Origin: Actinomycetota bacterium
GTDB lineage: Bacteria; Actinomycetota; Acidimicrobiia; Spongiisociales; UBA5794
NCBI GenBank assembly: GCA_013151445.1
Contig: JAADIG010000074.1
Coordinates: 1 to 43,612, forward strand
Reading direction: 5' to 3'
Length of the DNA stretch: 43,612 nucleotides
Part shown: positions 10,229-18,755 of the stretch, in pieces
Layout: every line of letters begins with the position of its first letter
Numbering within the stretch: the stretch's first letter is position 1
Position numbers and translations under genes: made by a program
The notes under the pieces: generated by a model
Databases searched by the model: none
The model's input: the letters and a program-made list of their open reading frames with translations, nothing else
What the model was told of the DNA's origin: nothing

Positions 10229-10943
10229 GTCGCAGCTTCCTCCAGACTCGCTGTGCACCCCATTTTGTGATGAGGACGATCGCCTCGCGGGCAATCTTGC
10301 CATCCATCTTCGACACACCACGCACCCGATCGCGAAAAATGATCGGGACCTCGCGTACCTCGAGACCGAGGCGCTGGGCTCGCGCCGCCATCTCCACCTG
10401 AAAAGCGTACCCGGCCGCGGTGCAGCCCGCAGGGTCGAGGGCTCGCAGCGCTGCGGAGGTAAACGCACGGAACCCACCGGTCATATCGCGAACATCGCCA
10501 CCCAACATGAATCGGGCGTACCGGTTCCCGCCTGATGACAACATCCGACGCATGAGCGACCAATCACCGACGCCCCCACCGGGAACGTAACGCGACCCTA
10601 TTGCCACATCGGCGCCGTCTCCAATCACCGCGAGAAGCCGCGGCACATCCACCGGGTTGTGCGAAAGGTCTGCATCCATTTGTCCGATCACCGCGTAGTC
10701 GTCAACAACAAGGGCAAACCCCGCACCGTACGCATCTCCGAGACCCGTCTTTAGCGGGCGGTGGAGCACCCGGACGCCGGTGTCGTTAGCCGCGAGGCGA
10801 TCGGCGATCGCAGCCGTACCGTCGTGTGAACCATCGTCGACAACAAGCACGTCACATCCATACGCCCTCACCGCCCGGACGACGATCTCAACGTTATCAA
10901 CTTCGTTAAATGTCGGAAGAACTATGCAGCTCTTAGGCAGCAC
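10215..10943 (-). CDS. Polyprenol monophosphate glycosyltransferase, DPM1/Ppm type
   Basis: A GT2-family enzyme that transfers a sugar, typically mannose from GDP-mannose, to polyprenol phosphate at the inner face of the membrane. Supporting motifs are VLPTFNEVDNV, VVDDGSHDGT, the catalytic DXD-type QMDADLSHNP, DMTGGFRAF and SKMDGKIAREA. At 242 residues it lacks the C-terminal membrane domain seen in some relatives, so like soluble Ppm1 catalytic domains it would need a separate anchor or associate peripherally. It overlaps the DUF4193 gene by 11 bases and the GNAT gene by 14. The sugar donor is inferred. Confidence 0.9.
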   Translation of the reverse strand: MLPKSCIVLPTFNEVDNVEIVVRAVRAYGCDVLVVDDGSHDGTAAIADRLAANDTGVRVLHRPLKTGLGDAYGAGFALVVDDYAVIGQMDADLSHNPVDVPRLLAVIGDGADVAIGSRYVPGGGVGDWSLMRRMLSSGGNRYARFMLGGDVRDMTGGFRAFTSAALRALDPAGCTAAGYAFQVEMAARAQRLGLEVREVPIIFRDRVRGVSKMDGKIAREAIVLITKWGAQRVWRKLRRGNH

Positions 10944-11334
10944 AGTCGATGCAGAGCTTCTTCCGTTTGCTCGCCATCTGCACCTGAGCCTTCACAAGGA
11001 AACATGACTGGCAGACAAATTCGTCCTCATGGGCACTGTCGACCTCCGAGGCATCCATCGACCGCTCGGCGATCATGATGTCGCGCAGGGCCGCCTCCTC
11101 ATCGATGCTGATGGTTTCGGACGCCTCGTCAGCTGTGAGCATGCCCCGCTCCTCTGCCTCGAGTTCATCCAGGGGTTCGCCGGCTTCCTGCGCCTCCTCG
11201 GTTGGATCGACCACTTCCTCGAAGTCGTCACGGCCGTCCTCGACCTCACCAGCCTCGGTTCCCCATTCGGAATCCGTGGTGGTTTCGTTGATCTCAGTTG
11301 TCTCTTCACCAGTGACCTGGTTGCTTGAACTCAT
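10933..11334 (-). CDS. DUF4193 family zinc-ribbon protein
   Basis: A 133-residue protein with a long, very acidic low-complexity N-terminus (roughly residues 1-90) and a C-terminal zinc ribbon: VCQSCFLVK and LCIDCAA give paired C-x2-C knuckles. This matches DUF4193, an actinobacterial family of unknown function. The start at ATG 11334 has GAGG eight bases upstream; a GTG three codons earlier is less well placed. A strong promoter lies about 45 bases upstream, making it the first gene of a four-gene operon. Confidence 0.8.
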   Translation of the reverse strand: MSSSNQVTGEETTEINETTTDSEWGTEAGEVEDGRDDFEEVVDPTEEAQEAGEPLDELEAEERGMLTADEASETISIDEEAALRDIMIAERSMDASEVDSAHEDEFVCQSCFLVKAQVQMASKRKKLCIDCAA

Positions 11335-11376
11335 TGCATGCACCTCATGTATGGCGACTCTACCAAACGCGGGGCG

Positions 11377-11405
11377 ATTATATCCCCGTCAGCGAGAAAT
11401 GTGAA
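11377..11405 (-). promoter_or_regulatory. Housekeeping promoter of the DUF4193-Ppm-GNAT-M20 operon
   Basis: On the minus strand the -35 TTCACA (11400-11405) and the -10 TATAAT (11377-11382) are separated by exactly 17 bases. This is close to consensus and the best promoter in the window. The predicted start leaves a leader of about 35 bases containing the GAGG ribosome site. Confidence 0.75.
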
Positions 11406-11420
11406 CCCTGAACGTTTCTC

Positions 11421-12302
11421 TCAGATTTTGAGATAGAACGCCCGCGCCACGGCCGATATCGTAACCGGTCCGGTTCCCAACAACTCCCCGTCGGCTTCGA
11501 CCGGCCACGACACCGGGCATGTGATCACAACACGCTCCGAACGCGCCGTCTGCACCGAGGCGTGACGCAGGTGCAAACCCTTAACAACCCGGGGCATGAC
11601 ACTGAATGCTTGCCGTCGCTGACCGGTAAACACTTCGACATCAAGAAGACCGTCTGTCAATGCGGCCTGGGGCGCAATATTCATGCCCCCACCAAAGAAC
11701 TGTCCATTGGCGACCACAATATTTATGGCCTTGGCGTCGATCGTCTTGCGGTCCGTTTCAACCGTTACCTGACGTGATGGAAAACCGGCGAGGGCGATCC
11801 AGAACCCGGCGGTGTAGCGCAGCTTCCCGATGATCCGGGGCAGTCGACCCGACCATTTCACGGCCGCCCCGGCAACCCCGATGTCGGCAACGTTGACAAA
11901 AAAGCGTTCCCCGAAAGTTCCCTCGATCCGGCCGGCGTCGCACAGGTAGAGGTCCTCTCCGATGAGATGAGTGAGGGCCTTTCGCCAGTCCTGGGGAATC
12001 GCAAACGTCCGCAAGAAGTCGCTACCCGACCCAAGCGGCAGAACTCCAACCGTTGGTGGGGTTTCCCACGGATGGCCAAGCAGTGCGTTGACAAGCGAGT
12101 GCACGGTGCCATCCCCACCGGCGGCAACAAATTTGGTACGACCGGCACGGTGCTCCCTGGCAACAATGCGATCGACGTCTCCCAGGGTTTGCGTAGTGTG
12201 GATCTCCGCGGAGATCCCATGCTCACGAAACGCCGCCTCGATCACGGCCGGGGACGGGCCCCGCCACCCTGCGTTCGGGTTGCGAAGCACAATCCAGGTC
12301 AT
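11421..12302 (-). CDS. Diacylglycerol kinase-like lipid kinase
   Basis: A 293-residue DAGK-catalytic-domain protein (YegS/DgkB group) that would phosphorylate a membrane lipid such as diacylglycerol. It starts with the family opening WIVLRNPNAGWRG. The nucleotide loop is VAAGGDGTVHSLVNALL, followed by GVLPLGSGSDFLRTF and the C-terminal VEADGELLGTGPV. The ATG at 12302 overlaps the helicase stop as ATGA; the 40 codons open upstream are helicase antisense to nothing useful and are not used. Lipid substrate unknown. Confidence 0.88.
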   Translation of the reverse strand: MTWIVLRNPNAGWRGPSPAVIEAAFREHGISAEIHTTQTLGDVDRIVAREHRAGRTKFVAAGGDGTVHSLVNALLGHPWETPPTVGVLPLGSGSDFLRTFAIPQDWRKALTHLIGEDLYLCDAGRIEGTFGERFFVNVADIGVAGAAVKWSGRLPRIIGKLRYTAGFWIALAGFPSRQVTVETDRKTIDAKAINIVVANGQFFGGGMNIAPQAALTDGLLDVEVFTGQRRQAFSVMPRVVKGLHLRHASVQTARSERVVITCPVSWPVEADGELLGTGPVTISAVARAFYLKI

Positions 12303-14854
12303 GCGCGCCCACCTGCTGCGACGACGCCCCGATCCATGCCGGCAATCGCTTCGGTGGCTACCTCCGCAAGATCGGGATATGCATCGCGGATTTGGCGTAA
12401 GAGGTCGAGCACCTGGCGACACGTGCGGACAAAATCACCAACGACATCGTCCGCTTCGCTGAAAAGATCCTCGAGATGTGCCCCGGCAACCCACCCATGG
12501 GCGAGCTCCGCAAACCCGACCTCCGGTTCACGCGAGATTGCGAGTTCATGACGTTGCTCCGCGGTCTGCACGGCATCAACAATGTCCCACAACAAATCGA
12601 CACGCTCGTGCACCGTTCGCGATGGTGGCCCCCCACCGAGGTCGACCCGTCGGGGTTCGTAGACGAACACCGATGCGAACGCCGCAAACTCGGATCCCGA
12701 GAGATCGTCGAACAGGCCTTGGTCCAGGGCCTCCGAGAGGACAAGGTCCAGTTCGTTGTAGACCAACCGCAGGCGCTCACCACTCGGACGCAGGTTCCAC
12801 CCCTGGATGAACTCCCGTTCCTCAAGCAACCGCATCATGGCATGGAAGGCATCCACGACCGTCGTGTCGGCACGCTCCGCCCTCCGCTGAAGCCGGCGTA
12901 CGTCCTTCTCAGCCCGGCGAAGGTGCCGGAGGGCCTCCAGGTGTGCGTCGAACTCCGGACACGCCACAACGGCGGCCTCATCTGCTGGTGCATCAAGTGA
13001 GATGGTGACCGGCTCCCGATCGCCCGATCGCCACAGCCGCAGCTGGCTGCCAAGCTGACGTTGGTACCGCACATCGTTCGGCCGGAACGGTTCGGGAACA
13101 TCAATCTCTCCCACGAGAGCGATCGTTGCGCCGAGGCTGGCCGGCGGGACGCGACGAACCGTGCCATCTTCGCTGAGAAGCGTGATCTTCGGCGCCGCCC
13201 CATAACCGCGGGCAAGCACCACCCACCGGTCTGGGAACTGATCCCCGAGCGCTGGTCGTTCGAGGACGTCTCCGATCTCCAGTCGGCTCGCGAAACCGTC
13301 CAGCAGATGAGCGACATCCGCCGCACGGTTGTGGGCGTCCGCCCAGCTCCGGATGTCACCGCGCTGGCATGTCGCCAGCGGTTTCCACGTCGCGATGTCG
13401 TTTTCGAGGGCCGCAAGTCGTGACCCGAGGGACTCCGACCGGGCCTGAGCCGTGAACTGAGCAAACGATGCCTGCAGCAATTGTTCGGCACGAGACTGTT
13501 CGTAGTTCGCAATCATGTTCACAACCATGTTGTACGACGGGCGGAACGATGACCGCAGCGGGTGGGAACCGGCGGCCGCAATCGCCGCGACACGATCGAA
13601 CGGCACGTGCGTCGTGTGAAGCACGACCGCCGTACCCTGTGTATCAATGCCGCGACGCCCGGCTCTCCCGGTCAGCTGTGTGAAGTCACCCGGTTTGAGC
13701 AGGTCGTGTCCTTCACCAGTGAACTTCGAGAGTTTTTCGAGAACGACACTGCGCGCCGGCATGTTGATCCCCATCGCGAGGGTCTCGGTTGCGAATACAA
13801 CCTGGAGATGTCCAGACACGAAGAGGTCCTCAACTGTTTCCTTGAACGCCGGGACAAGACCGGCGTGGTGGCTCGCCACGCCGGACTCAAGGTTGGCGAG
13901 CCAGGTTTCGTACCCAACCACGGCGAGATCCTCTGGCGAGAGATGCGCCGTGAGCTGCTCAGCACGACCCCGAATGTATCGTCGTTCCTCGCTGTCTGTC
14001 AGACCGAGACGTGCCCTCGCAATATCCCGAGCGGCCTGATCGCAACCCGCGCGCGAAAAAACAAAGATGATCGCCGGAAGCAGACCGCGCCCCGATAGCT
14101 CCTCGACGACTTCACGTCGACGTGGTGTACGGAATCGCCGATGTTTCCCCCGACCCCGCTTGAGTAGTCTCACAATGTTCGGGTTGGGACGTTTCGAATC
14201 TTCCGCGAACACCGGCTCAACGATAAGACCCTCATCGCGGTGGGCGTCGTTGATCATGTACTCGACATCCAACGGAACTGGCCGGGTGTGCTCCTGGATG
14301 AGTTTTGTGGGGCCACGGCGTGAACGCATCCATGCCGTGAACTCCTCGGCGTTAGCGATTGTCGCCGACAGGCTCACGAACTGGACACGACGGTCGAGGT
14401 GGATCACCACCTCCTCCCAGACGGAGCCCCGCGCCACGTCAGCCAAGTAGTGGACCTCGTCAAGGATGACTACACCAAGGTTGTCCAAAGCGCTGGATCC
14501 GGCGTAGATCATGTTACGCAACACCTCGGTTGTCATCACAACAACCGCCGCGTCACCGTTGATCACGTTGTCGCCGGTGAGCAGACCAACTGACTGCTCA
14601 CCGTAGATCTCGCCAAGTTCCCCAAACTTCTGATTCGACAGCGCCTTGATCGGCGTCGTATAAAACGCCCGACGTTGCTGCCCGAGGGCCCGTGAGATAC
14701 CGGCAAGGGCAATGACCGTCTTACCGGCGCCCGTCGGCGCGGTGACCACGACACTCTCATCAGCATCGATAGCCCGAACCGCTTCGACCTGGAACCGATC
14801 GGGGGGAAACTCCAGGGTCTCAAGAAACGCAGATGCGAGGGTCGGTGTGTTCAC
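12299..14854 (-). CDS. helY: Ski2-like DEVH-box RNA helicase, HelY-like
   Basis: A superfamily 2 helicase of the Ski2/Mtr4/HelY group, 851 residues, presumably acting on RNA. Motif I is APTGAGKT near residue 40; motif II is LDEVHYLAD; motif III is SLSATIAN; motifs V and VI are ATETLAMGINMPARS and QLTGRAGRRGID. A C-terminal region of about 400 residues matches the position of the DSHCT/arch region of the family. The GTG start at 14854 overlaps the tatC stop as GTGA. The order tat genes-tatC-helY is the same as in mycobacteria (Rv2094c-Rv2092c). Confidence 0.92.
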   Translation of the reverse strand: MNTPTLASAFLETLEFPPDRFQVEAVRAIDADESVVVTAPTGAGKTVIALAGISRALGQQRRAFYTTPIKALSNQKFGELGEIYGEQSVGLLTGDNVINGDAAVVVMTTEVLRNMIYAGSSALDNLGVVILDEVHYLADVARGSVWEEVVIHLDRRVQFVSLSATIANAEEFTAWMRSRRGPTKLIQEHTRPVPLDVEYMINDAHRDEGLIVEPVFAEDSKRPNPNIVRLLKRGRGKHRRFRTPRRREVVEELSGRGLLPAIIFVFSRAGCDQAARDIARARLGLTDSEERRYIRGRAEQLTAHLSPEDLAVVGYETWLANLESGVASHHAGLVPAFKETVEDLFVSGHLQVVFATETLAMGINMPARSVVLEKLSKFTGEGHDLLKPGDFTQLTGRAGRRGIDTQGTAVVLHTTHVPFDRVAAIAAAGSHPLRSSFRPSYNMVVNMIANYEQSRAEQLLQASFAQFTAQARSESLGSRLAALENDIATWKPLATCQRGDIRSWADAHNRAADVAHLLDGFASRLEIGDVLERPALGDQFPDRWVVLARGYGAAPKITLLSEDGTVRRVPPASLGATIALVGEIDVPEPFRPNDVRYQRQLGSQLRLWRSGDREPVTISLDAPADEAAVVACPEFDAHLEALRHLRRAEKDVRRLQRRAERADTTVVDAFHAMMRLLEEREFIQGWNLRPSGERLRLVYNELDLVLSEALDQGLFDDLSGSEFAAFASVFVYEPRRVDLGGGPPSRTVHERVDLLWDIVDAVQTAEQRHELAISREPEVGFAELAHGWVAGAHLEDLFSEADDVVGDFVRTCRQVLDLLRQIRDAYPDLAEVATEAIAGMDRGVVAAGGRA

Positions 14855-15558
14855 TTGCGCAGAATAAGCTTGATGGCGAGGATCGTCGCTTCGTACAGAA
14901 GGTACATCGGGGTTGCAAGAATCAGCAGGGGAAGTGGATCACCGCCGGGCATGATCAGGGCAGCGACCGCCACAATCGTGACCATTGCACCACGCCACGC
15001 AGAGCGGAGCTGTCGGCTGGTGAGCATGCCAAAAGCAGACGCCGAAAACAACGCGATCGGGAACTGGAATCCCACACCAAACCCGAGCATGTAGCGCAGC
15101 ACAAACGACAGGTACTTCGGCTCCGTGATTGTGGGTTCGACCGATTCACCGGCGAAACTGAAAAGGACCCGCAATGCCAGCGGCAAGGTCCAGTAGCCCA
15201 GCGATATCCCCGCTACAAACAGCAGCGCCATGACCATCGACAACGGGATGATGAATCTCTTTTCGCGCCGGTTCAGCGCGGGGGCAACAAAACGCCACGT
15301 CTGATAGATAACGATCGGAGCTGCCATCACCAATCCAAGAAAGAGTGACACCTTCATGGCCTGCGTGAAACCCTCAGCGGGCGAAAGAAACCCGAGCTTG
15401 TTCCCCGTAATCACGATGTAGGGCTCTTCCAGGAACACCCGCGTTTGTCGGTTGAAGAAGAACCCAATGATGGTCCCCAGCGTCAGCGCGATAAGTGCCT
15501 TGATGACACGGTCGCGCAACTCGCGAATATGATTGAGCAGGGTCATTTGCTGGCTCAT
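14851..15558 (-). CDS. tatC: Sec-independent protein translocase TatC
   Basis: The polytopic receptor component of the twin-arginine translocase, which recognises Tat signal peptides in the cytoplasmic membrane. The N-terminus MTLLNHIRELRDRVI is the family signature, with the conserved HIRELR glutamate. Six hydrophobic segments follow, and the conserved LSPAEGFTQAMK and FRFVAPAL-type region (WRFVAPALNRREKRF) is present. The length of 235 residues is typical. The ATG at 15558 sits on the tatA/B stop as TGATG; a GTG one codon earlier is an alternative. Its partner lies immediately upstream. Confidence 0.94.
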   Translation of the reverse strand: MSQQMTLLNHIRELRDRVIKALIALTLGTIIGFFFNRQTRVFLEEPYIVITGNKLGFLSPAEGFTQAMKVSLFLGLVMAAPIVIYQTWRFVAPALNRREKRFIIPLSMVMALLFVAGISLGYWTLPLALRVLFSFAGESVEPTITEPKYLSFVLRYMLGFGVGFQFPIALFSASAFGMLTSRQLRSAWRGAMVTIVAVAALIMPGGDPLPLLILATPMYLLYEATILAIKLILRK

Positions 15559-16268
15559 CACGGTCCCGAATCCGTATGATCGGTATCCGAATCCCCGTCC
15601 CGTTCGCGACTCTCGGTTACACCGTTGGGCGGGCCGACGGTGCCATCGGTCGCTCCGTCGGTGTCGTCGGGTTCGGGTTTCGTGTCGTCGAGTACTTGCT
15701 CGGTTGCATCGGCAACCGGCGACACCGACTTGTCGAGCTCGACCGCCTTACGAGCCTCCGCAAGCGCCTCATCAACGGACAGCTCCACCTCGTCAGCAAC
15801 GACGTCGGGTTCGGGTTTCGTGTCGTCGAGAACTTGCTCGGTTGCATCGGCAACCGGCTCGGCCTCCTCGGGAAGCACATCACCCGGACCACCCGGCGAC
15901 ACCGGCTTGTCGAGCTCGACCGCCTTACGAGCCTCCGCAAGCGCCTCATCGACGGTCGACTTCGCCTCGCTGGTCACCGCGTTGACTTCAGCCTTCACGT
16001 CATCGACGACCGCCCCCACCTGTTGCGCGACGTCGGAGGCGATACCCCGGATCTCCGTCCGGGCCTCTTTCAACGTTTTGCGGACATCTTCTATCGGTTC
16101 CAGGATCTCCTTGTACTCGCTGCCAAGATCCTCTCTCAGCACGCGGGCGGTGTCGCGGGCCTTTGCGAGCATCGTCCCCGCCTTGCGAGCGAGTTCGGGC
16201 ATTCGGTCCGGGCCAAAGATGACCAGGATCAGGATTGCGAGGACCGTCATATCTCCGAAGTTGAACAC
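15558..16268 (-). CDS. Twin-arginine translocase TatA/TatB-type subunit with duplicated acidic tail
   Basis: A 236-residue membrane-anchored Tat subunit. One N-terminal helix (residues 1-19) leads to FGPDRMPELARKAG and an amphipathic helix, then a long coiled-coil-like stretch to about residue 105. FGP and the following REDLGSEYKEI resemble actinobacterial TatB more than TatA, although the position beside tatC is where mycobacteria keep tatA. No second small Tat gene is nearby. The C-terminal third is acidic and contains two copies of a module running VDEALAEARKAVELDK to VLDDTKPEPD. The name TatA or TatB cannot be decided from this sequence alone. Confidence 0.85.
   Translation of the reverse strand: MFNFGDMTVLAILILVIFGPDRMPELARKAGTMLAKARDTARVLREDLGSEYKEILEPIEDVRKTLKEARTEIRGIASDVAQQVGAVVDDVKAEVNAVTSEAKSTVDEALAEARKAVELDKPVSPGGPGDVLPEEAEPVADATEQVLDDTKPEPDVVADEVELSVDEALAEARKAVELDKSVSPVADATEQVLDDTKPEPDDTDGATDGTVGPPNGVTESRERDGDSDTDHTDSGP
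15666..15955. repeat. Imperfect tandem duplication in the Tat subunit tail
   Basis: A 55-base block at 15666-15720 recurs at 15804-15858 with one mismatch, and a 61-base block at 15718-15778 recurs at 15895-15955 with two mismatches. The second copy carries an extra segment of about 36 bases between the two blocks. The near-identity at DNA level, including third positions, shows a recent in-frame duplication. Confidence 0.9.
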
Positions 16269-16362
16269 ATCGGGGATTGTAGGAGACTGTTAGGCGTTTC
16301 CCATCACCCAACCCATCGGGTCGCCTGTGGGTGGGGCGGAGCGGCACCCCCCGGAAACAGAC

Positions 16363-16386
16363 CGACCCCCACAAATGTGGGGGTCG
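16363..16386. terminator. Perfect hairpin between the zinc-ribbon gene and the tat operon
   Basis: CGACCCCCAC and GTGGGGGTCG form a perfect 10-base-pair stem with an AAAT loop. It lies 27 bases past the stop of the zinc-ribbon gene (minus strand) and upstream of the tat genes. On the minus strand a mixed GTCTGTTTCC follows rather than a clean T run. An intrinsic terminator is the simplest reading; an mRNA-stabilising hairpin is possible. Confidence 0.55.
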
Positions 16387-16412
16387 CGGAGCCTTACCAT
16401 CCTAGAAAATGG

Positions 16413-16709
16413 CTACGACGCTGCAATCTCTGAGAACCAGCCGTCGTCGTCAAGCGCACGGGCGAATTCTCGAATCTCTTCTTCTGTGATGAATTCGCTC
16501 TGGTGGGGAACGACTTCATACGAGACACCGGTTGCGAGCAGGATGCTCACTACCCTGTGGTTAGCTGGGCGGCGCTGCATCGAACTGCAGAACGGACATT
16601 CGAACCGATAGCTGCCTGTCGACCGCTCTGGAGTGAGTTCCAACCCAATATCGTGGGTCGTGAGTTCGACGTCGCCGCAGTGGTTGCAGGTCGTGCGAAT
16701 AGTTGTCAT
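16413..16709 (-). CDS. Conserved actinobacterial zinc-ribbon protein
   Basis: A 98-residue protein with two C-x2-C pairs, TCNHCGDVEL near residue 8 and FECPFCSS near residue 38, forming a probable zinc ribbon, followed by the helical RRPANHRVVSILLATGV and an acidic C-terminus (EFARALDDDGWF). I recognise the general pattern from actinobacterial hypothetical proteins but know no function. GAGG precedes the ATG. The gene stands alone between pafC and the tat operon, bounded by a palindrome upstream and a hairpin downstream. Confidence 0.75.
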   Translation of the reverse strand: MTTIRTTCNHCGDVELTTHDIGLELTPERSTGSYRFECPFCSSMQRRPANHRVVSILLATGVSYEVVPHQSEFITEEEIREFARALDDDGWFSEIAAS

Positions 16710-16789
16710 CAGCCTCAGCCTCTTGGTGTGCCCTTACTGTCCCCTTCACCATCGGCATTGGGGCGCAACCCTGAATGACTATTTGACTC

Positions 16790-16807
16790 CTAGTCCGAAC
16801 GGACTAG
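16790..16807. other. 18-base perfect inverted repeat between pafC and the zinc-ribbon gene
   Basis: CTAGTCCG and CGGACTAG are perfect inverted arms around AA. The repeat lies 36 bases past the pafC stop and about 80 bases before the zinc-ribbon start. It may be the terminator of the proteasome/pafBC transcript or an operator for the zinc-ribbon gene. No T run follows on the minus strand. Confidence 0.5.
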
Positions 16808-16842
16808 TACAGACCATCACCCCGCACCGATGATCCGTATCG

Positions 16843-17784
16843 TCACTCCACGGCCTCCGGATACCGCGACAGGATCTGGCGCTGGAGCTCCTCGTACGCG
16901 ACCGCGACTCGCTCCCCGTCAAGAAGCTCAGCGTGGGACCCCAACCGGATGAGGAGCTTCGCCGCAACGTTGGGATCGTATGCGGACAGACGCACAACGG
17001 TGTCGCCCTCGTCATCGCTCACAACATCAACCGGGTAGTACTGGGACACCCAGCGGGCGCGCTCACCGAGCCGCAGTGTTGCGATAGTTTCACCGGCGTT
17101 CGGTGTGTAACCAATGGCAATCGAATCGACCCGACGAACCGCCTCCGCCACACCATCAGTGTCTACAACACGCTGAATGCGGTCGAGGCGAAACACCCGC
17201 TCTGCGTCGGCCCGGTGGCACCAGGCGGTCAAGTACCAGTTGCCGAGCGTCGAGCGAAGTTGCCACGGCTCGATGTCTCGTACGGTGGTGTCCCCAGTGC
17301 CGAGCGCGGTGTAGGTGATTGTGACGACACCCTTGCGCTCCACGGCGCTGCGAAGCTCTTGGAGCAACGGCGGTTCGGAGAGATCGACCGTCAGCACCTG
17401 ATCGACATCCGAGAAGAGCATGTGCTCCAGCTTCTGCACGGCACGTTCGAGCGCCTCGGGTGCCGCACCCGACGACAGCACCGCTCTCCCCGCACCAATG
17501 AGCTGGAGTGCTTCGGGTGGTGTCAACCTGATCGGTCGGGAAAAATAGTCGGCAAGTTCGACCACGACCTCATCGTCATCGATGTAGGCGACCATGAGTT
17601 CGCCGGGGCCGTAGCCGGGGAGGCCGCAGACAAACACGAGGTCGAGATCGGCCGCAAGCTGTTTTGGCGAGGAGTAGTCGAAGCGTTCGACGACCTCGCG
17701 CACGGTACTGCCCGGGTTGGCGATCACCCATGGCAGCATCGAGAGGATGCGGAAGAGACGCTGCACGGTCTTGGGACTGCTCAC
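16843..17784 (-). CDS. pafC: WYL-domain transcriptional regulator PafC
   Basis: PafC pairs with PafB to activate DNA-damage-response promoters in mycobacteria; it is not itself a proteasome component. The 313 residues show an N-terminal winged-helix region (VQRLFRILSMLPWVIANPGSTV), a middle WYL domain with WQLRSTLGNWYLTAWCHRAD, and a C-terminal WCX extension ending LLDGERVAVAYEEL. The GTG start overlaps the pafB stop as GTGA, so the two subunits are translationally coupled. Confidence 0.9.
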   Translation of the reverse strand: MSSPKTVQRLFRILSMLPWVIANPGSTVREVVERFDYSSPKQLAADLDLVFVCGLPGYGPGELMVAYIDDDEVVVELADYFSRPIRLTPPEALQLIGAGRAVLSSGAAPEALERAVQKLEHMLFSDVDQVLTVDLSEPPLLQELRSAVERKGVVTITYTALGTGDTTVRDIEPWQLRSTLGNWYLTAWCHRADAERVFRLDRIQRVVDTDGVAEAVRRVDSIAIGYTPNAGETIATLRLGERARWVSQYYPVDVVSDDEGDTVVRLSAYDPNVAAKLLIRLGSHAELLDGERVAVAYEELQRQILSRYPEAVE

Positions 17785-18704
17785 GACACACCCCTTACCC
17801 GATCGATGAACCGTGCCCGGAGCTCGGCCGGTCCCTCGATAACCGCCTTGTCGCCAAAGTCAATCATCCATGCAAAAAAGGCATCGACGTTGCGCACCGG
17901 AATGGTCGCTCGCAGTCCCCCATCGTCCGTCGGCTCGGTTGCTGTGCGATCGGAGATTCTGCGAGCCGCCCACCATGCGAGCTCGGGGTCGAACAAGACG
18001 ATCGCATGAATGTCTTCGCCCCCGGCCTCCCACGGAGCCCCAGGGATGGCGTCCGATACCCTGATGCCGTCGGGACGAACGAACGACGTAGCGGTCACGG
18101 CGATTTCGGTCTCGACGCGGTCGATTCGGAAAGCCTTAACCTCGGTCTGCCCCTCTTCGGAGCCGACGACGTACCAGTTGCCACGACGGTGCACGAGACC
18201 GTACGGCGCCACCCGGCGTGCCACACCCCGGTATCCGAACGCTATCACGAGCCGTTCCGTCGTCGCTTCGAACACTCTCGTGATGCTTTCGTCGTCGAGA
18301 TCCAAAGTGGCGGCGAAGGGTTCGGGTGACGCAAGTGCCGGCAGACCGCCCAACTTGAGCAGCGGCTCAAAGGCCTCGGCAGCGCCACCCATCAAAACCG
18401 CCTGGCGGGCAAGGAGAAGGGCGACACGTTCCTCGTCGTTCAGCTCAGGGTCGAGAAGCCCGTATTCGTCATTGGGAACGACGTACCCGGTCTCGACCTC
18501 CCAAGCATCCGTGGCCTTGGTCGTCAGGGGAATTCCCAAAGTACGCAACAGGTCTTTGTCGCGTTCGAACATGCGACGAAACGCCTCATCGTTGTCGCGG
18601 TCGTAACCCGCCACGGTGTGGCGCACTTCATCGGCGGTTACCGGACGATCCGTGGTGAGCAGGAACGCCAGAAGATTCAAAATTCGCTCAACGACCTTCT
18701 GCAT
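17781..18704 (-). CDS. pafB: WYL-domain transcriptional regulator PafB
   Basis: First half of the PafBC pair. The 307-residue protein opens with a helix-turn-helix region (RILNLLAFLLTTDRPVTADEV), followed by the characteristic FRRMFERDKDLLRTLGIPL, a WYL domain with YGLVHRRGNWYVVGSEEG, and a C-terminal WCX region ending RARFIDRV. It lies 51 bases downstream of pafA. Whether pafBC share the proteasome transcript or have a promoter in the 51-base gap is not clear: no convincing element is seen there. Confidence 0.9.
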   Translation of the reverse strand: MQKVVERILNLLAFLLTTDRPVTADEVRHTVAGYDRDNDEAFRRMFERDKDLLRTLGIPLTTKATDAWEVETGYVVPNDEYGLLDPELNDEERVALLLARQAVLMGGAAEAFEPLLKLGGLPALASPEPFAATLDLDDESITRVFEATTERLVIAFGYRGVARRVAPYGLVHRRGNWYVVGSEEGQTEVKAFRIDRVETEIAVTATSFVRPDGIRVSDAIPGAPWEAGGEDIHAIVLFDPELAWWAARRISDRTATEPTDDGGLRATIPVRNVDAFFAWMIDFGDKAVIEGPAELRARFIDRVRGVS

Positions 18705-18755
18705 AGTCAGAGCCTATCTGAGGACACGATGATGTGGAAGACTCCCGAGTTCGCT

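Noticed and set aside
16933-18009. 358-codon open frame on the plus strand
   Set aside because: Antisense to pafC and pafB, whose WYL domains are clear.
18705-18755. DNA-damage (PafBC-type) promoter before pafB
   Set aside because: A TGTC and a TAGGCT are present but their spacing is about half that of the known mycobacterial RecA-independent damage promoter.
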